Shown here in pieces: positions 1 to 11,976 of a stretch of 64,000 bases of DNA. The notes under the pieces are model-generated. The model was not told where the DNA came from. It ran no database searches and saw only the letters and a program-made list of their open reading frames with translations. The stretch is from Setophaga petechia (Eukaryota; Chordata; Aves; Passeriformes; Parulidae), in NCBI GenBank assembly GCA_024362935.1, contig JANCRA010000011.1, forward strand, positions 8,301,501 through 8,365,500, given 5' to 3'. The position numbers were made by a program, and so were the translations under genes. Position 1 is the first letter of the stretch. The number at the start of each line of letters is the position of its first letter.

Positions 1-1346
1 GTTCTGCCTTATTGATGACCATGTTTTTATGTACTTTTTACTTAATATGGTTGTGGTTTTTTAAAGAATTTAGATGTTGGCTGTCATTTTAATTAGCAGC
101 ACACCCACTGCACACTTGCAAGCTGGATTTTCAGGCTTGCTTCATAAAGAACTCCAATGTTTAGTCATAGATTTAAACAGTGACCTTTGCTTCCACAAAT
201 AAAGAAAATGAGAAAAAACTGTAAGGGGACAATAAATTGTGCATTCAGATTAAAAGAGAACTTGATTTAAAGGCTCAGGACATTGGTTTACTTTCAGATA
301 AAGAAAAGCAACTTGTGAGGTTCTTCATTTTTTGTCTCCTTTGGGGATTGAAGACATTTTAGGAGATAACTGTCTGAGATTTCAGTTTTCTAGGCACTTC
401 TGAAAATTAATCCCTCAGGTCAAAATATTTTCTTCTTGCCTGATACTGAGGCTGGCTGGAGGCCATGAAGGGTTTATTAAAACAGTGGTTTGAGAAGCTC
501 TCCAGAGAGACTGTTCCACCCACTCAAGAGTATATCCAAGTTGATATGCTGGTTTGAGACCCCAGAGTTCTCCTGGCAATGGTGGTGTCCCTGATCAGCT
601 TTCAAGGCAGGTCTCCTTGTGGCAGAAGCAATATTCCTTCTTAGGTAGCTGTTTAGGAATATCAGAAAGGAATGTCTGAGCTTCTTCTCAAGATAAATAG
701 AGCACAATTTCATTAAATGATTGTCCAGGCAGATTTGAAGTCTACCTTGCTTTGCAAGTAGTTGCCATCCCTGCTTATGTGAGCATCTTCTTAAAATTCC
801 CGAATTGGTTCCTTACCAGGACAGGGATGTCCTGTGCATTGCTTGCTCACATGACCCACAGCAGTGCAGGTGACAAGGTGTGGCATCCTCAGCATTGGAT
901 GCTTGTCTTAGGCCTTCAGGATCCAAATCAAAGGCACAAATTTGTCTCTTAGAGTGTTCAGAGGATTTACTTCACAGGAACTGAATTTCTCCCATCCTCT
1001 TTTACCACAGAATCGTAGAATAGTTCAGGGTGGAAGTGACCTTTAAAGGTCATCTAGTCCAACCCCCATGCAATGAGCAGAAATACCTTCAACTAGATCC
1101 ATCAAAGAGGATTGATGTCTTAACTCATAGAATAAATTATTTTAGCCAAATTAGTTGGATATATTGCATGAAGAAATAAAACTAGGTTATTTCAGTTCAC
1201 TCTCATCACCAATCTTTATTCATAAATTTATTTGGAGAGCATTGGTTGTACCATTATCTAATATTGCTCCATATCTGGAGCTCTCATAAACCACATATTT
1301 ACCTTGAGGGAAAAAAACCCCAAAAAATTCCCAGACCAGAGCTTAC
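1..1346 (-). other. COLEC10: COLEC10 intron 3 (partial)
   Basis: This is non-coding sequence after the exon 3 donor. Apart from a CR1 3' fragment at 1006-1105 I see no recognisable element and no exon. A stretch near 330-350 superficially resembles a Gly-Asp-Lys triplet on the minus strand, but the frame does not continue as collagen. Confidence 0.8.
1006..1105 (-). mobile_element. CR1 LINE, 3' end fragment
   Basis: Read on the plus strand, this begins with cacagaatcgtagaatagtt, continues with a piece matching the CR1 3' UTR (gacctttaaaggtcatctag, then tccaaccccc and atgagcagaa), and fades near 1105. The order shows a minus-strand insertion with the terminal ATTCTRTG-type repeats at 1006-1020. 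It lies in COLEC10 intron 3. Confidence 0.9.
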
Positions 1347-1418
1347 CCTTTCCACCAATTGGACCAATTTTACCAAGCATTCCCTGGTCACCAACATCAC
1401 CCACTGGTCCTTTGTTTC
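1347..1418 (-). CDS. COLEC10: COLEC10 coding exon 3 (collagen Gly-X-Y exon)
   Basis: This is a second 72-nt, phase 1-1 exon encoding eight Gly-X-Y triplets: GNKGPVGDVGDQGMLGKIGP then IGGK. The human counterpart as I recall it is GIKGELGDMGDQGNIGKTGP then IGKK. The GDQG and GPIG blocks are shared, and every third residue is Gly, so the collagen helix is uninterrupted. The acceptor is strong (TTCTTCTCTTAG at 1430-1419) and the donor is consensus (GTAAGC at 1346-1341). Together the three exons give 97 complete codons of a protein that is 277 residues in human. The remaining collagen repeats, neck and carbohydrate-recognition domain must lie left of base 1, since no further collagen or lectin coding is visible in 1-1340. 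Confidence 0.93.
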
Positions 1419-2783
1419 CTAAGAGAAGAAATGAAGAGGAAATGAGTATGGATGGTTGCTGTCATTTCTTTTCTGAGGCACTGTTTAGGTCTCTACTGCT
1501 GCTGTTTTTCCTGAGTGTGGCCAGTCTGCCTGTGTGGCAAAGTGAAGTGGGCACAGCCCTGAGGATATTTGGAAGAGTACAGCCAGATCTCTGCTCCTGT
1601 AGGGTACTACAGTAGGACATGGCATAGAGCCTTAATGAAATTGCCTGTTCAAACATCATATTTTCTTAGAGAAAATAGAAACTAAAACTGCTAGTGATTT
1701 ACTTCACAGCCTAACCAGGCAGACACCTTTTATTTTTTTCCACCACAGGCAAAACACTTTCCTAAGTCCTTGTGGCTTTGCTGGGAGTCCTTCTTAAAGC
1801 AGGCCTGCAAGTAGGGAGCTACTAATTTTGCTGTATGTGTTTTCCCAGTCTTCAGAGCACCAAAATGACAGGTGTCCTTTTTAATTGATTAATAAACAGT
1901 GTAAATTCTGAAAGAGCTGTCTAATGATAACAGGCCAGTCTTGGGAATCTCAGTTTGCAAAAGGACTTTAACATCAATAAGATGCTTTGAAAATGGTTGA
2001 TTCTGTGAATACCTTGTATCTTACCTGATGTTCATTTTAAGGTAAGAAGTGAAATCATAAGAATGCATTTAAAAATGGAAGAGGTTTTTTATTATAACAA
2101 TAATAACAGAGTGATTTTAAAGTTTCTATAAAATAAAAAGCTTTCCTGATTAGTCTTAAGCCACAGTCAAAGAAGGAAGATCTTGGATATGCATTGTCAT
2201 TAAACTCTAAAGATAAATTAAGCTTTCAAAATAGAGTATGCAAACGAGGCTGACACAGTCACATCTGGTGCCTCTAAATGATGTGCCCAGGTCACACTGT
2301 GGGTATGGAACATATTTAATTGAGCCAAGTCCTGAAACATCTGCAAGTCCTTGTTCTCATCTTGGATGCTGTTTGATCAGAGGAACTTTTTATTTGTGTG
2401 TGTATGACTTTGTTTGCTTTGTCTGCAGAATACAGAAAACTGAAACCAAATTTTATTGAGCACCCTGACATATTGCTAGGCAATAATGCTCAAAATTCAA
2501 TTTCAGCTAAAGGCTAATTTCAGTAAGAGTAATCTTTCTGATTGTATATATGATATAGGTTTTCTGAATCACACTCATGACAGCCATATGTATTTGTCTT
2601 AAGTATCAATAGGGGTTGAACCAAGCTAAGTATTGTTATGTTTACCAATTAATGTTTGACAGGATTGTGAAATCCACTGGTGAAACAGAAATGAAAAGCA
2701 TTAAACATCAATCATACGCATCAGTACAGTTGTGTATAATGATATTCATATGCCAGCAATAGCCAACAAACCATCATAAATAC
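1419..2783 (-). other. COLEC10: COLEC10 intron 2
   Basis: This 1365-bp intron lies between the two collagen exons and is bounded by a weak donor (GTATTT) and a strong pyrimidine-rich acceptor. It is AT-rich and unique-looking, with no repeat or RNA gene that I recognise. Confidence 0.85.
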
Positions 2784-2855
2784 CTTTTGGTCCTTTTGGT
2801 CCAACCTTTCCTTGTTTGCCTACTTCTCCTCTGTCTCCCTTTTCACCTTCATCCC
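2784..2855 (-). CDS. COLEC10: COLEC10 coding exon 2 (collagen Gly-X-Y exon)
   Basis: This 72-nt exon is phase 1 at both ends and adds exactly eight Gly-X-Y triplets. The translation from the split Gly codon is GDEGEKGDRGEVGKQGKVGP followed by KGPK, close to the human exon (GDDGEKGDPGEEGKHGKVGR then MGPK, from memory). Charged Glu-Lys-Gly and Lys-Gly triplets are typical of collectin collagen stems, which drive trimer formation and MASP binding. The acceptor AG is at 2857-2856, preceded by a T-rich stretch interrupted by purines and with A at position -3. The donor at 2783-2778 is GTATTT, lacking the usual G at +5. Both splice sites are therefore weaker than those of exons 1 and 3, although the reading frame and homology leave little doubt that the exon is real. 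Confidence 0.92.
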
Positions 2856-4226
2856 CTTCCAAAAAACCAGAAAATAAAACGTCATGGTACATTTCTCTCA
2901 GTGCAGTAAGTACAACTAAACACATTCAGAAAGAAAAGTTCTTGGGGTTTTTTTCCCCTACTGATTTCTTTTTATTTCACATTGAAGGCACAGCAGCTAT
3001 GGGATAAATTTTCAGAAAAGAGATGAGGAATCTGACCATCATTAGGAAAAGTGAAAAACTTTCCCTTTCAGAGAGGTTGTTACAACATGAAAATTATACA
3101 ACAGCAATTCATACTCCTACACTTTAAACATTATTAGCTATAAAGCAGATAAATAAACCAATCTTTTGGTATTGGGAAACTTGAGCACACAGGGGCAAAC
3201 TGCCAAGGGAGGCAACAGGTGTTCATTAATTGTTCCTAGTGATTCCATTCCTAGTGACTCTGTGTTCAGGGTATGCAGATGCATTTGGAATGAGAGGAAT
3301 GTAAATATGTTGAAATAGATCTTGACATAGACCTTGGCACTTAATATGGCACAATTCTTGCCTTCATTTTTTGACAGATGGCATTTGTATGTTGATACAA
3401 GAAACTTGTTTTGCAATTACTCCAATGCTTTATTTTGAAAGGTCATGCAGAGAGTATCTGTAAGAGACAAAATCATTGCATTTGTTATGGTAGTGCAGAG
3501 ATTTCTCTAAAAGAGATTGAGACCCTATTACACAGGTTCTTGTACAGTTCTGTATAAGCACTTTCACTGTTGGAAGACAGTCTCTCATTGTGCAGTGTAC
3601 AGGGTAAAGGTGCAAGGCAGCAGTTAGACAGAAAGAAATGTTATTTCCTTCCACAAGTAGCATACAAGATTGCTTTGCATGGAAGGCTGAAGGCAGGAAA
3701 GAAAGACTAAAGATGATTTTGTCATCTTCTTAGTTTGGAGCCAGATCATAAGAGGAAGATTTTTTTTTTTCTCCCCCCAGCAGAGGTGGGGAGGAGACAC
3801 ACGACTCGCCTGCAGCAAAGGGCCATCACTGAACAAGGCAGCCTTCCAGAGCCTCTCCCATTGTTCCCTGCCCTCGCTGGCAATGAGCCTTGCTGTGCAG
3901 TGGGGAGCAGGGCCACAGCCTCTTGGCTCAGCCAGGATCTCACGTGGTAGTGGCAGCCAATTGGTTGTTCAGGATATGGAGAGCCAAGGGAGGGAAGTGT
4001 GCCTGGACGTCAGCCAGAGAGGTGAGGACAGAACAGCAGTATGTGACAAGACCAATAACCTGTCTCACCAAGAGTGGTGCCTGCAGCCCCAGCAGAAAAT
4101 GTGCAGGGAACTGAGGTGTACTGAGGGTGACTATGGCCCAGGCAGCCACTTCCAGCCTCTCACAGCAATGGTCTCAGTGCTTACCTGAGCCAAGCACTGC
4201 ATCCCTTTTGTATTTTCTGGGACCCT

Positions 4227-4616
4227 TGTGGCAGGGAGGAATGATGAATCTGGCTCCATGTTCTCAGAAGGCTAATTTATTATTTTATGATACTATATTA
4301 TATTAAAGAATGCTATACTAAACTATACTAAAGAATACAAAAAGGATAAAAAAAAGATCATAATGAAAACTCGTGACTCTTTCCAGAGTCCCGACCCAGC
4401 TTGGCACTGACTGGCCAATGAGTGGACACACTCACACCAGAAATCCAATGCAACAATCACCTGTGGTAAACAATCTCCAAACACATTACGCATGTGAGCA
4501 CAACACAGGAAAAGCAAATTAAATAAGAATTTGTTTTCCTTTTTCTCTGAAGCTTCTCAGCTTCTCAGGAGAAAAATTCTGGGTGAAGGGATTTTTCAGA
4601 AAATGCGAATGTGACA
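4227..4616 (-). mobile_element. Solo LTR of an endogenous retrovirus
   Basis: On the minus strand the element starts TGTCACATTCGC and ends CCTGCCACA, giving TG...CA termini over 390 bp. It has an AT-rich centre (4280-4350) and an AATAAA signal on the minus strand near 4271-4276, as expected for an LTR. No internal retroviral sequence flanks it, so it is a solo LTR, probably left by LTR-LTR recombination. I recognise the sequence type as an interspersed LTR common in songbird genomes but cannot give a certain family name. A CATCC pentamer lies directly outside the 4616 end (4617-4621) and again at 4200-4204. If that is the target duplication, the element would extend to 4205. Confidence 0.75.
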
Positions 4617-5394
4617 CATCCTCTTCCCTCATGAACAGCCACTAGGGATTCTTCCCTCCACCAATTAACCTTGTGCCTTTTAAACCCATTTATACCTTTG
4701 GCCCTTATAATAAATATTCTGTGGCAAATAGCTCCATGATTTTTTTAGTGTGTTGGGGAGAAAGTACCTTCCCATGGTTGCTTTAAGACTGATCATTACG
4801 TTGGTCTCATTTTTTTAAAAAAAATACTGCCCACTCATTCCTGACTGGCCTTCTATTTCTGTAGTCAGAGGTAGCATGTCATGGGCTGTTCTGTAGAGTG
4901 ATGGCAGATGAGAAGTGCTGCACATTAACTGCACAGCACATAAAATTTAGTTTTAGCTGTTTGGCACCTTTCCATGCCAGTTACATGGACTGAGCTGAGC
5001 CTGTCCCTTTATGCTGAAAAAACCTTTCCATGCTGGGGCTCTCTTGTGAAGGGCAGACTCACCCTATTGGTCAGGATGTCCTTTGGGAGGAAGGTCGGTG
5101 GGCCAAGCTGAGGAACATAAAGGGCTGAACTTCAGTTCATATTGAAGGAAGGAAGCAGTTGCTGAAGGGATGGACAAGGAGGAAACAATGTGCTGTGTGC
5201 TGGTTCACTCAGGCTCTTTTGTTAACACAAGCTTCCACAGGTAAAGTAGGAAAAGAAAAGTCTAAAAGCAGTCAGCTATATAAATTTTAAACATCTCTCT
5301 TTTCATTGGTTCTTAAAAATACTGTAAAAGCTGCTGTATATTTCTAAAATCCAAGCTCCTTAAATATTCAACTGAAGCTGTGGGTCTGAGCTGG

Positions 5395-6099
5395 GAGCTG
5401 ATGGAAGGATGCCTGGTTTTACTGGGTTCCAGTCCTGCCAAGCAGGACTTGGGGATGCTGATGGATGGGAGGCTGGACATGAGCTGGCAATGTGTGCTCA
5501 CAGGCCAGAAAGTCAGACCTGTTCTGGACTCCATCAAAAGCAGAGTAGGCAGCAGGTCAAGGAGGTCATTCTGCCCCTTCACTCTGCTCTGGTGAGGCCC
5601 CACCTGCAGTGCTGCATCCACCTCTGGGGTCCTCGACAGAGAAAGGACATGGAGCAAGTCCAGAAGAGGACACCAAGTTGATCAGAGGGATGAAATACCT
5701 CTTCTATGAGGAGATGCTGAGAGATTTGGTTTTGTTCAGCCTAGGAAAAAAAAAGGCCTTGGGGTGACCTAATTGCAGCATTCCAGTACCTGAAGGGAGC
5801 CTACAGGAAAGATGGAGAGACTTTTTACAAGGATATGTAGGGACAGGACAAGAGGGGATGAGTTTAACTGAAGGAGAGTAGATTAGGTTAGATATGAGAA
5901 AGAAATTCCATAGTGTAAGAGTGGTGAGCCCAGAGAAGTTGCAGATGCCCCATTCCTGAAGTGTTCAAGGCAAGGCAGAATGGGGCTCTGAGCAAGCAGG
6001 TCCAGTGGAAAGGTGTCTCTGTTCATGGCAGGGAGATTTGAACTGGATGATCTTTAAGGTTCTTTCCAACCCAAACCATTCTATGATTTTATGATTCTA
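5395..6099 (+). mobile_element. CR1 LINE, 5'-truncated, end of ORF2 plus 3' UTR
   Basis: This is about 700 bp of CR1 in plus orientation. It holds the decayed C-terminal end of the reverse-transcriptase ORF2 (ggatgctgatggatgggagg, tctgccccttcactctgctc, ggtgaggccccacctgcagt), then the 3' UTR block (ggatgatctttaaggttctt, tccaacccaaaccattctat) and ATTCTATGATTYTATGATTC-like terminal repeats ending at about 6099. Several stop codons and frame breaks show that it is inactive. Confidence 0.93.
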
Positions 6100-6800
6100 C
6101 TGACCATCAAACAACAGAGATGAATAGAGAATGCATGGTTTAATTTTGCTGTTGACTTCAACGCTAGCAAGAGGAAATTGTTCTTTCCAAATCCATGCGT
6201 GAAACCGCTGTGAAAGTGCAAAAGTCACTTTTCAGTAGTTCAGAAATTCAGAAAAGTTCCCAGAGGCTGATAAAGGGCTTGTGAAAGGACAGTTTGGGAG
6301 CAGGTTAAGAACTGATCTTATCATCATCTGCAAACCCATACAGGGGAAATATGTGTGATAATAGAAAGGAGGAAGTGCATGATCCAAAGGCTGTAAAGGC
6401 TGGATGAATCTTGACTAGAAATGCAACATGGCAATATTTCACAAACGGACTGTGTTTTATGACAAGGAAGGGAGATGGGGGAGGCTTTTCATGTCCAGCC
6501 TTTCCCTGTGAAATTAATTCCTTTGTGTAAAAAAAGCTGTAATTCTGGGTCTGGTATAGAAGCTGCTGAAGGAGGTTCCTTGGCCTGTGGAAAACAAACC
6601 ATATTCCTGCTGACCTTCCAAACCAGGGCTTGTCATCCTGGCAGTCCTCCTCACCTTCCTCAGATCAGCCAGTTCCATTCTCTGCAGGTTGCTCTGCAGA
6701 GTTAAAGCTATGGAAGTACTGGTGTTTGCTGCAGAAGGAAGATCTCTGTGCAAGGTGCTCCCTGCCTCCCTTCCTCCCTCCATCCCTCTCTTTCTCATTT

Positions 6801-6887
6801 GTGAAACAGTTAATCCTAAAAATAGAACCCAGGAAAGAAAATCTGTGAAAGACTTAATCCTGAAAATAGAACCCAGGAAAGAAAGTC
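6801..6887. repeat. 44-bp tandem duplication
   Basis: Two adjacent copies of a 44-bp unit are present, 6801-6844 and 6845-6887, both containing taatcct-aaaatagaaccc followed by aggaaagaaa. They differ at a few positions (cagttaatcctaa versus gacttaatcctga). This is a local duplication in COLEC10 intron 1 with no evident function. Confidence 0.85.
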
Positions 6888-9819
6888 AATATACAAGTGG
6901 AGAAGCTATGATTACTTTCTAAAGGTGTTTTATCCCTGTCTCAGTTTCAGCATTTTGAGCCACTGAAGGATCCAGTGACTTTTCCTGATGGACTTTGGAA
7001 CAACATTTTCACACCTAGGGCTGCTGAAGTTGAAGCTACTTTGTCCTGTACGGACCATTAACCTGAGAGCTGCCAGGTGAGAGGAGTGAAGGGTGTGGCA
7101 AAGTTTGTTCTGGGGATTTCCAGAGGTCAGGCAGTGCCTCAACTTTTATTAACACCTTATGTGATCCAAATTTTTGCTTAAGACCTCTAAAAGCCTAAGG
7201 GAGAGGGAAATAAGTTCCATCACCTGTTTCATCTTGGTGTAAGGAAGCCTGCCACACTTGTCTTACTTTTCATATCCATGAAAATGGGAAGAACAATAAT
7301 TTGTCTGTAAGAGAGAGTAATCCTGCTTTTCTCCGTCATCTAAGAATAGGTAGGCCATTACAAAACAAGGGTAGAAGAAAACAGTATTAGTTAGTGATAC
7401 CATTTTATTGTTAATTTAAGACTAGATTAAGCCCAGTACCTGCTGACATGGTACGTGCTGTGTCCTCCTTGAGCTGCTGTGTGCTGCGATCTCAAATTTT
7501 GGCACAAAAGGTGAACTCCGGGGTTGTGCTTCCCTCTTGTGGTCTTGCTATGATTTGCAACCAAGCAGGGGAGACTGAGAGGTTGGCCGACTGTTTTGGG
7601 CAGGGGCTGAGTTGGCTTTATTTGTAGTTTACCATAAGTATCCCTCCCTGTCCTCTGAGACTTCCTGTTGACAAGCCATCCCACTGCATTAGCCTATTTT
7701 TTTCTTTAATCTTCCAGGGGAAAAAAAAAATCTGTCCTGCTAGTACTCTGGACTGGTTTTTTGAGTTCTGTAGTACTGTGCTTCGTGCAACACAAATTTT
7801 CTGATCCCTGACCTCATATGCTTGTTATCTATACCTAGAGGTTAACCTCTCCTTTTTGCTGCTTTGCACTTAGGGCAGTGTCAGGTTAAATTTTAACCTA
7901 ATTAGCAGATTGTCACTTTAAAACTGTGGTTGCAGAGATGTCAGATATTATACTGCACTGGCATTTGAAGCATGGGTGAAGAAGCACTTGGAGTCATTAA
8001 CTGAAGTAAGACTATTTCTCAGCCTTGTTGGCATTTCCTCAAGTTGATTGGTTTCTTGTGTGTCACATGAAACACCAGATTGCTAAAAGAAACACCTGAA
8101 TCAGTAAATTACTAGACTCTTCCAGCTTGGGACTGTGCAAGGCAGAAGAGCAGAAGCCATAAGAAGTAAGTAAATTTTGCAGCCATTAGAAAATTTTAAT
8201 TGTAATTGAGAGGGAGCTGCTGACCTTCTGTAAACAAGCTCAGAAAAATGCTGAAGGTCCAATTACCAGTAGGATTTTTAGGCAGTTGTCTTTTTTGGAG
8301 TTTGACTAAAAAACACTAAATAACTAAATAACACTAAATAACTAAATGTTGAGAGGTTATCTTTGGTAAGAATTTAATTAGTAAGAATTTATTGACCTTT
8401 AAGTGACTTAGATTTCCCTGATGAATTTTTTGTAGGCAATTTATCTGGTTTGTATTCATGAATTTAGGATGTTTCCAAGTTCACAGATATTGTTCACAGT
8501 TATTTAGTGACTCTCCTAGTCTTGTAATCAAGGGCCGACCATGGCTCTTGGAGACACTGAGTGTAATTCCTGGGGGTTTCAGAGCCCATGTTTACCTGCA
8601 TCAGGATGAGAGCAGGTCTGCAGGCTGAGAGGAGACTCTGAGCTGGGCTTATGCATGAGTAGCTCTCAGCACATTTGGAGCCGTGCTGAGAGACTCCCTG
8701 GGACCACTTTGTGAGGTGTGCTGGTGTGCCACAGGCTCAGGTCAGCTAAATACTACAGAAATGTTAGTGCTCTCTCATCCTCTCTTTTGCAGGTGTGTCT
8801 CTCTCCAGAACTCAGGACATGTCCACTCTTTCAAATGATAGAACCATCACTTATGCTGGGCTACAGCACAGTTGTCCTCCTACACCAGATACTCTAAACT
8901 GAAAAAATGCCACTACCAGCCAAAGAGTCTTTGAAAAGCCCTGGGCCTAATGACTAATTTAACCTGAGGGGGGAAGGATGAGAATCTTTCTTTTAATCTT
9001 GATAAGAATACCACATGGTGGTATTCTCAAGCAAGGCAAGCAGCTTTGCACTGCTTGCCTTAGATGCATTCATCATTCCTAGGCTCAGCCAATGCCCTAG
9101 CACAAAGGCTTTGTATGGAATTGTTACATGTGTGACACAGTTCTGCTGAGCTCCATGTTTCATGCTCTTAGTCCCACCTGAGGTGGCAGATGTATCCTCC
9201 CCACCTCCAGAGACTGAATGTGAAGAGTACAGGTGATTTCTGCCTCTCCTTATCCAAACTGAAAGGATAAGGAGATGAGCATAATTCTGAAGCCTTGAGA
9301 GCCCTGCAGGAACAACTGAATGCCTGCTCTCCTGGAAGAGCCTCACAGGATTAGCTGTGTAGCTTGAGTGACCCTGAGCAGGAAGAACCTTTGCAGCACT
9401 TGGGCATGCACGATATCTGCTGAGAGGGTTTGTCACTAGAGGGAGTCACAGACTTTAAGAAATAAGCAAACACAGCCCTGTTTGTATTTCAATGGTTGAA
9501 CGCGTCACAGTTACGTCAATGGAAAGACTCAAAATTTCCTCTTTTCACTTTCAGTGTCATTTAGATCCCTAGCAAATTTCCCATAACTGTGCATTCTTGC
9601 TTTCATGCTGCATTTGGCTAGTGAGGACAGGATTTCTTGACATCAGCTGCCTCTCTGACGTGATGTTCCCTTCCCTGTCCTTCCTCCTCCTCTCACTTCC
9701 CAGCACTGTCCTGCATGCCTCCCTTCCCTCTGCCTGATGTTGAGCACTCTTTTCACCCTATTTGGAAGAAATTCGTCTCCCTAAACAGAGGAATATCAAT
9801 AAGGCAGATACACATTTTT

Positions 9820-9976
9820 AGTGAGTGAGCTGAGTGCAGAGCCTGGTTTGGCCAGAGCCCTGTGCTGGCAATGCTGGGATGGTGGGTTCAGTCCCTACAT
9901 GGGCCATCCATGTGAGAGTTGGATTCAATGATCCTTGTGGGTCCCTTCCAGCTCAAAGTATTCTGTGAGTCTGTGA
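9820..9976 (+). mobile_element. tRNA-Ile-derived SINE with CR1 tail (TguSINE1-like)
   Basis: The head resembles tRNA-Ile: an A-box-like tgagctgagtgcag at 9826-9839, a B box ggttcagtccc at 9885-9895, then ctacatgggcca, matching the acceptor end CGTACGGGCCA of tRNA-Ile. The tail (about 9915-9976) is the CR1 3' end (atgatccttgtgggtccctt, ccagctcaaagtattctgtg), which would let CR1 reverse transcriptase mobilise the element. This composition matches the passerine SINE family I know as TguSINE1. An insertion of roughly 12 bp between A and B boxes relative to tRNA marks divergence. Confidence 0.8.
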
Positions 9977-11919
9977 AATAGCTGAGCCAACACAAGGCGA
10001 AGTGGAGACCACATGGTCAGAGTGGAAGAAAAAGAAGATGTTTGGCCTCCCTTTTTTGTCAGAAAACCTGAGAGCTGAGTAGTGTGCTCAGCTGTGGTGT
10101 GAAACTGCACCCACGGTCATCTTCCCAGGTGTCCTGCAGAAACATGCAGGGCTCCTACATATGCACCATTCTTACACAGATGATCTTTCTTCACCCAGGT
10201 TCAAATTAAACAATACAAGCCCTTCTCTTGTAAAATAAAAAGAATCTTAAAGGAAAAAAAAAGAATTTTCTGATTGCCTTTCTACTTATAAATTGGACTT
10301 CATTAGAAATACCCTCCTCTCATATTGCATTGCATGGGGCATACCCAAGCCTTCAAGTAGGCTCAGAGAACCTCTGCTGACTTGTATTATTTGGAAGTGT
10401 GGATCTTTGTGCATGAATGGAATATACATTATTTCTTTAATAACACAGAAGTAATTTCAATCATTCTTGATTCTCCTTTTACTTGGTCTGCATGATTTGA
10501 TTTTCCCAGCCTCTTGTGCTGCCATTCTGACATGATCTCAGAGACCCATGAATTATGGTGGCTTCAGTGAGGAATCAGACTGCCACTGGTAAGAAATAAA
10601 GACCCTCTATCTCTTGAATTTATGTATTTAAGTCCCCTGAGCTTTGTAGCTCGGCCTGATAATTTCCAGAAATTTACTCTGTGCTAAAACAAGGAATTCT
10701 AGAAGCCATGAAAAATAGAATTATGTGTTGAAATTAAAGGACCCTTCAGATCAAAAATGAGGCACTAAGAGGGAAATTTAGTTATAGATTTGAACAGCTA
10801 TAGGATGTGGTAAGGCATTCTGTATTTTTGGAAGGCAATGTGGATAGCAGCATATCTGGTTTCTGAAAGGGTTTGAGATTTTCCAGGAGTGGAACTGCGT
10901 AAGCACAATTAAAGCTGAGAGATGGACAGCTATACTGGTGACCACAGTAAATGCTATTTTGAGGTACCAGCCAATGTCACAGAGTTTATAAGCACCATTT
11001 GTCAGAAATAATGATAAAGAAACATTTTAAATCTAAACTGCTATGGGAAACTCCCAGTGCTCTTCAAATTTCATCTTATTCCGGTTTCTCAATCTGGATC
11101 TATTTCAAGACTTTCAAAGTTCTTGTGTCTGGATTTCAAAGAAAGTGAACTGGAATCAGGGATAGATAGCAAGGTCTAGAGCCAGTCTTCTGAAGTGCTG
11201 AGAGCCCATGAACCCATGTGAAAACAGCTTCTGCAGTGCCAGCCCCTGCTCACATATTTAATGGGAGCTCAGAACTCAAAGTTTTGGGTCATCCTCTGCT
11301 TGCTTCTACCCTCATGTTGTTGCTTATTGATTTACTCACAGCAGGTCAACTCCTGTCTCATCTATGTCAACAGCCCACTTACAACTTCCTTTGCAGATCA
11401 GAGCTTGCAGTCTCCAGGGGAGAGCAGGCTGGAAGAAAGGACAGAGCTGGGACACCCCTCAAAGGCAGAGTCCAGGGGGGGCAGAGCCTGATCCTCCTGA
11501 TGCTGCCAGGGCCACAGCAGCTGATGCCTTTGCTCTCACTGTGTTGGGTGCTGCCTCCCACAGTCCCAGATCCTTTCTCAGCAGCAGCAGTCAGCCTGCT
11601 TTGCTTGCAGGCTTGGAAGGGTAGAAAGTAAGGAATAGGTCCATGACTACTTTTGCTAGACCAATAACCTGGCTGCCCTGAAAAATTCATTGGTTCATTT
11701 ATGCTTCATTTCCTGGTTCTCTTTGGACTCAAGAATTCAATGAAGTACAAAGCATGGTCATTATTGCCCCAGTTACCCTGCTGTTAATCTGTGTTAGCTG
11801 ATTTAAGATGTAAATTTTCAGAGTTTCTGTGCCACAACAGCCCAGCTGGGACCAAGTTGTTCCTAACATCTTGGGTCAAACATCAAAAATCACTAGTTAT
11901 GAACACTGAAAATATATAC

Positions 11920-11976
11920 TTTTTTTTTTTTAACTTTTCTTTTGTTTTGTTTTGTTTTTTGGGGGGGGGGGGGGGG
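11920..11976. repeat. Low-complexity T-rich tract ending in G16
   Basis: A T-rich stretch with TTTTG units runs directly into sixteen consecutive G (11961-11976) within COLEC10 intron 1. Long G homopolymers are prone to sequencing and replication slippage, so the exact length is uncertain. Confidence 0.85.

Noticed and set aside
330..352. Possible further COLEC10 collagen exon (Lys-Gly-Asp-Lys on the minus strand)
   Set aside because: The frame lacks continuing Gly-X-Y triplets, soon meets a stop and has no proper acceptor/donor pair.
8993..9436. 147-codon minus-strand frame in COLEC10 intron 1
   Set aside because: The composition is ordinary, without a motif or plausible splice sites, and it is not part of the COLEC10 reading frame.
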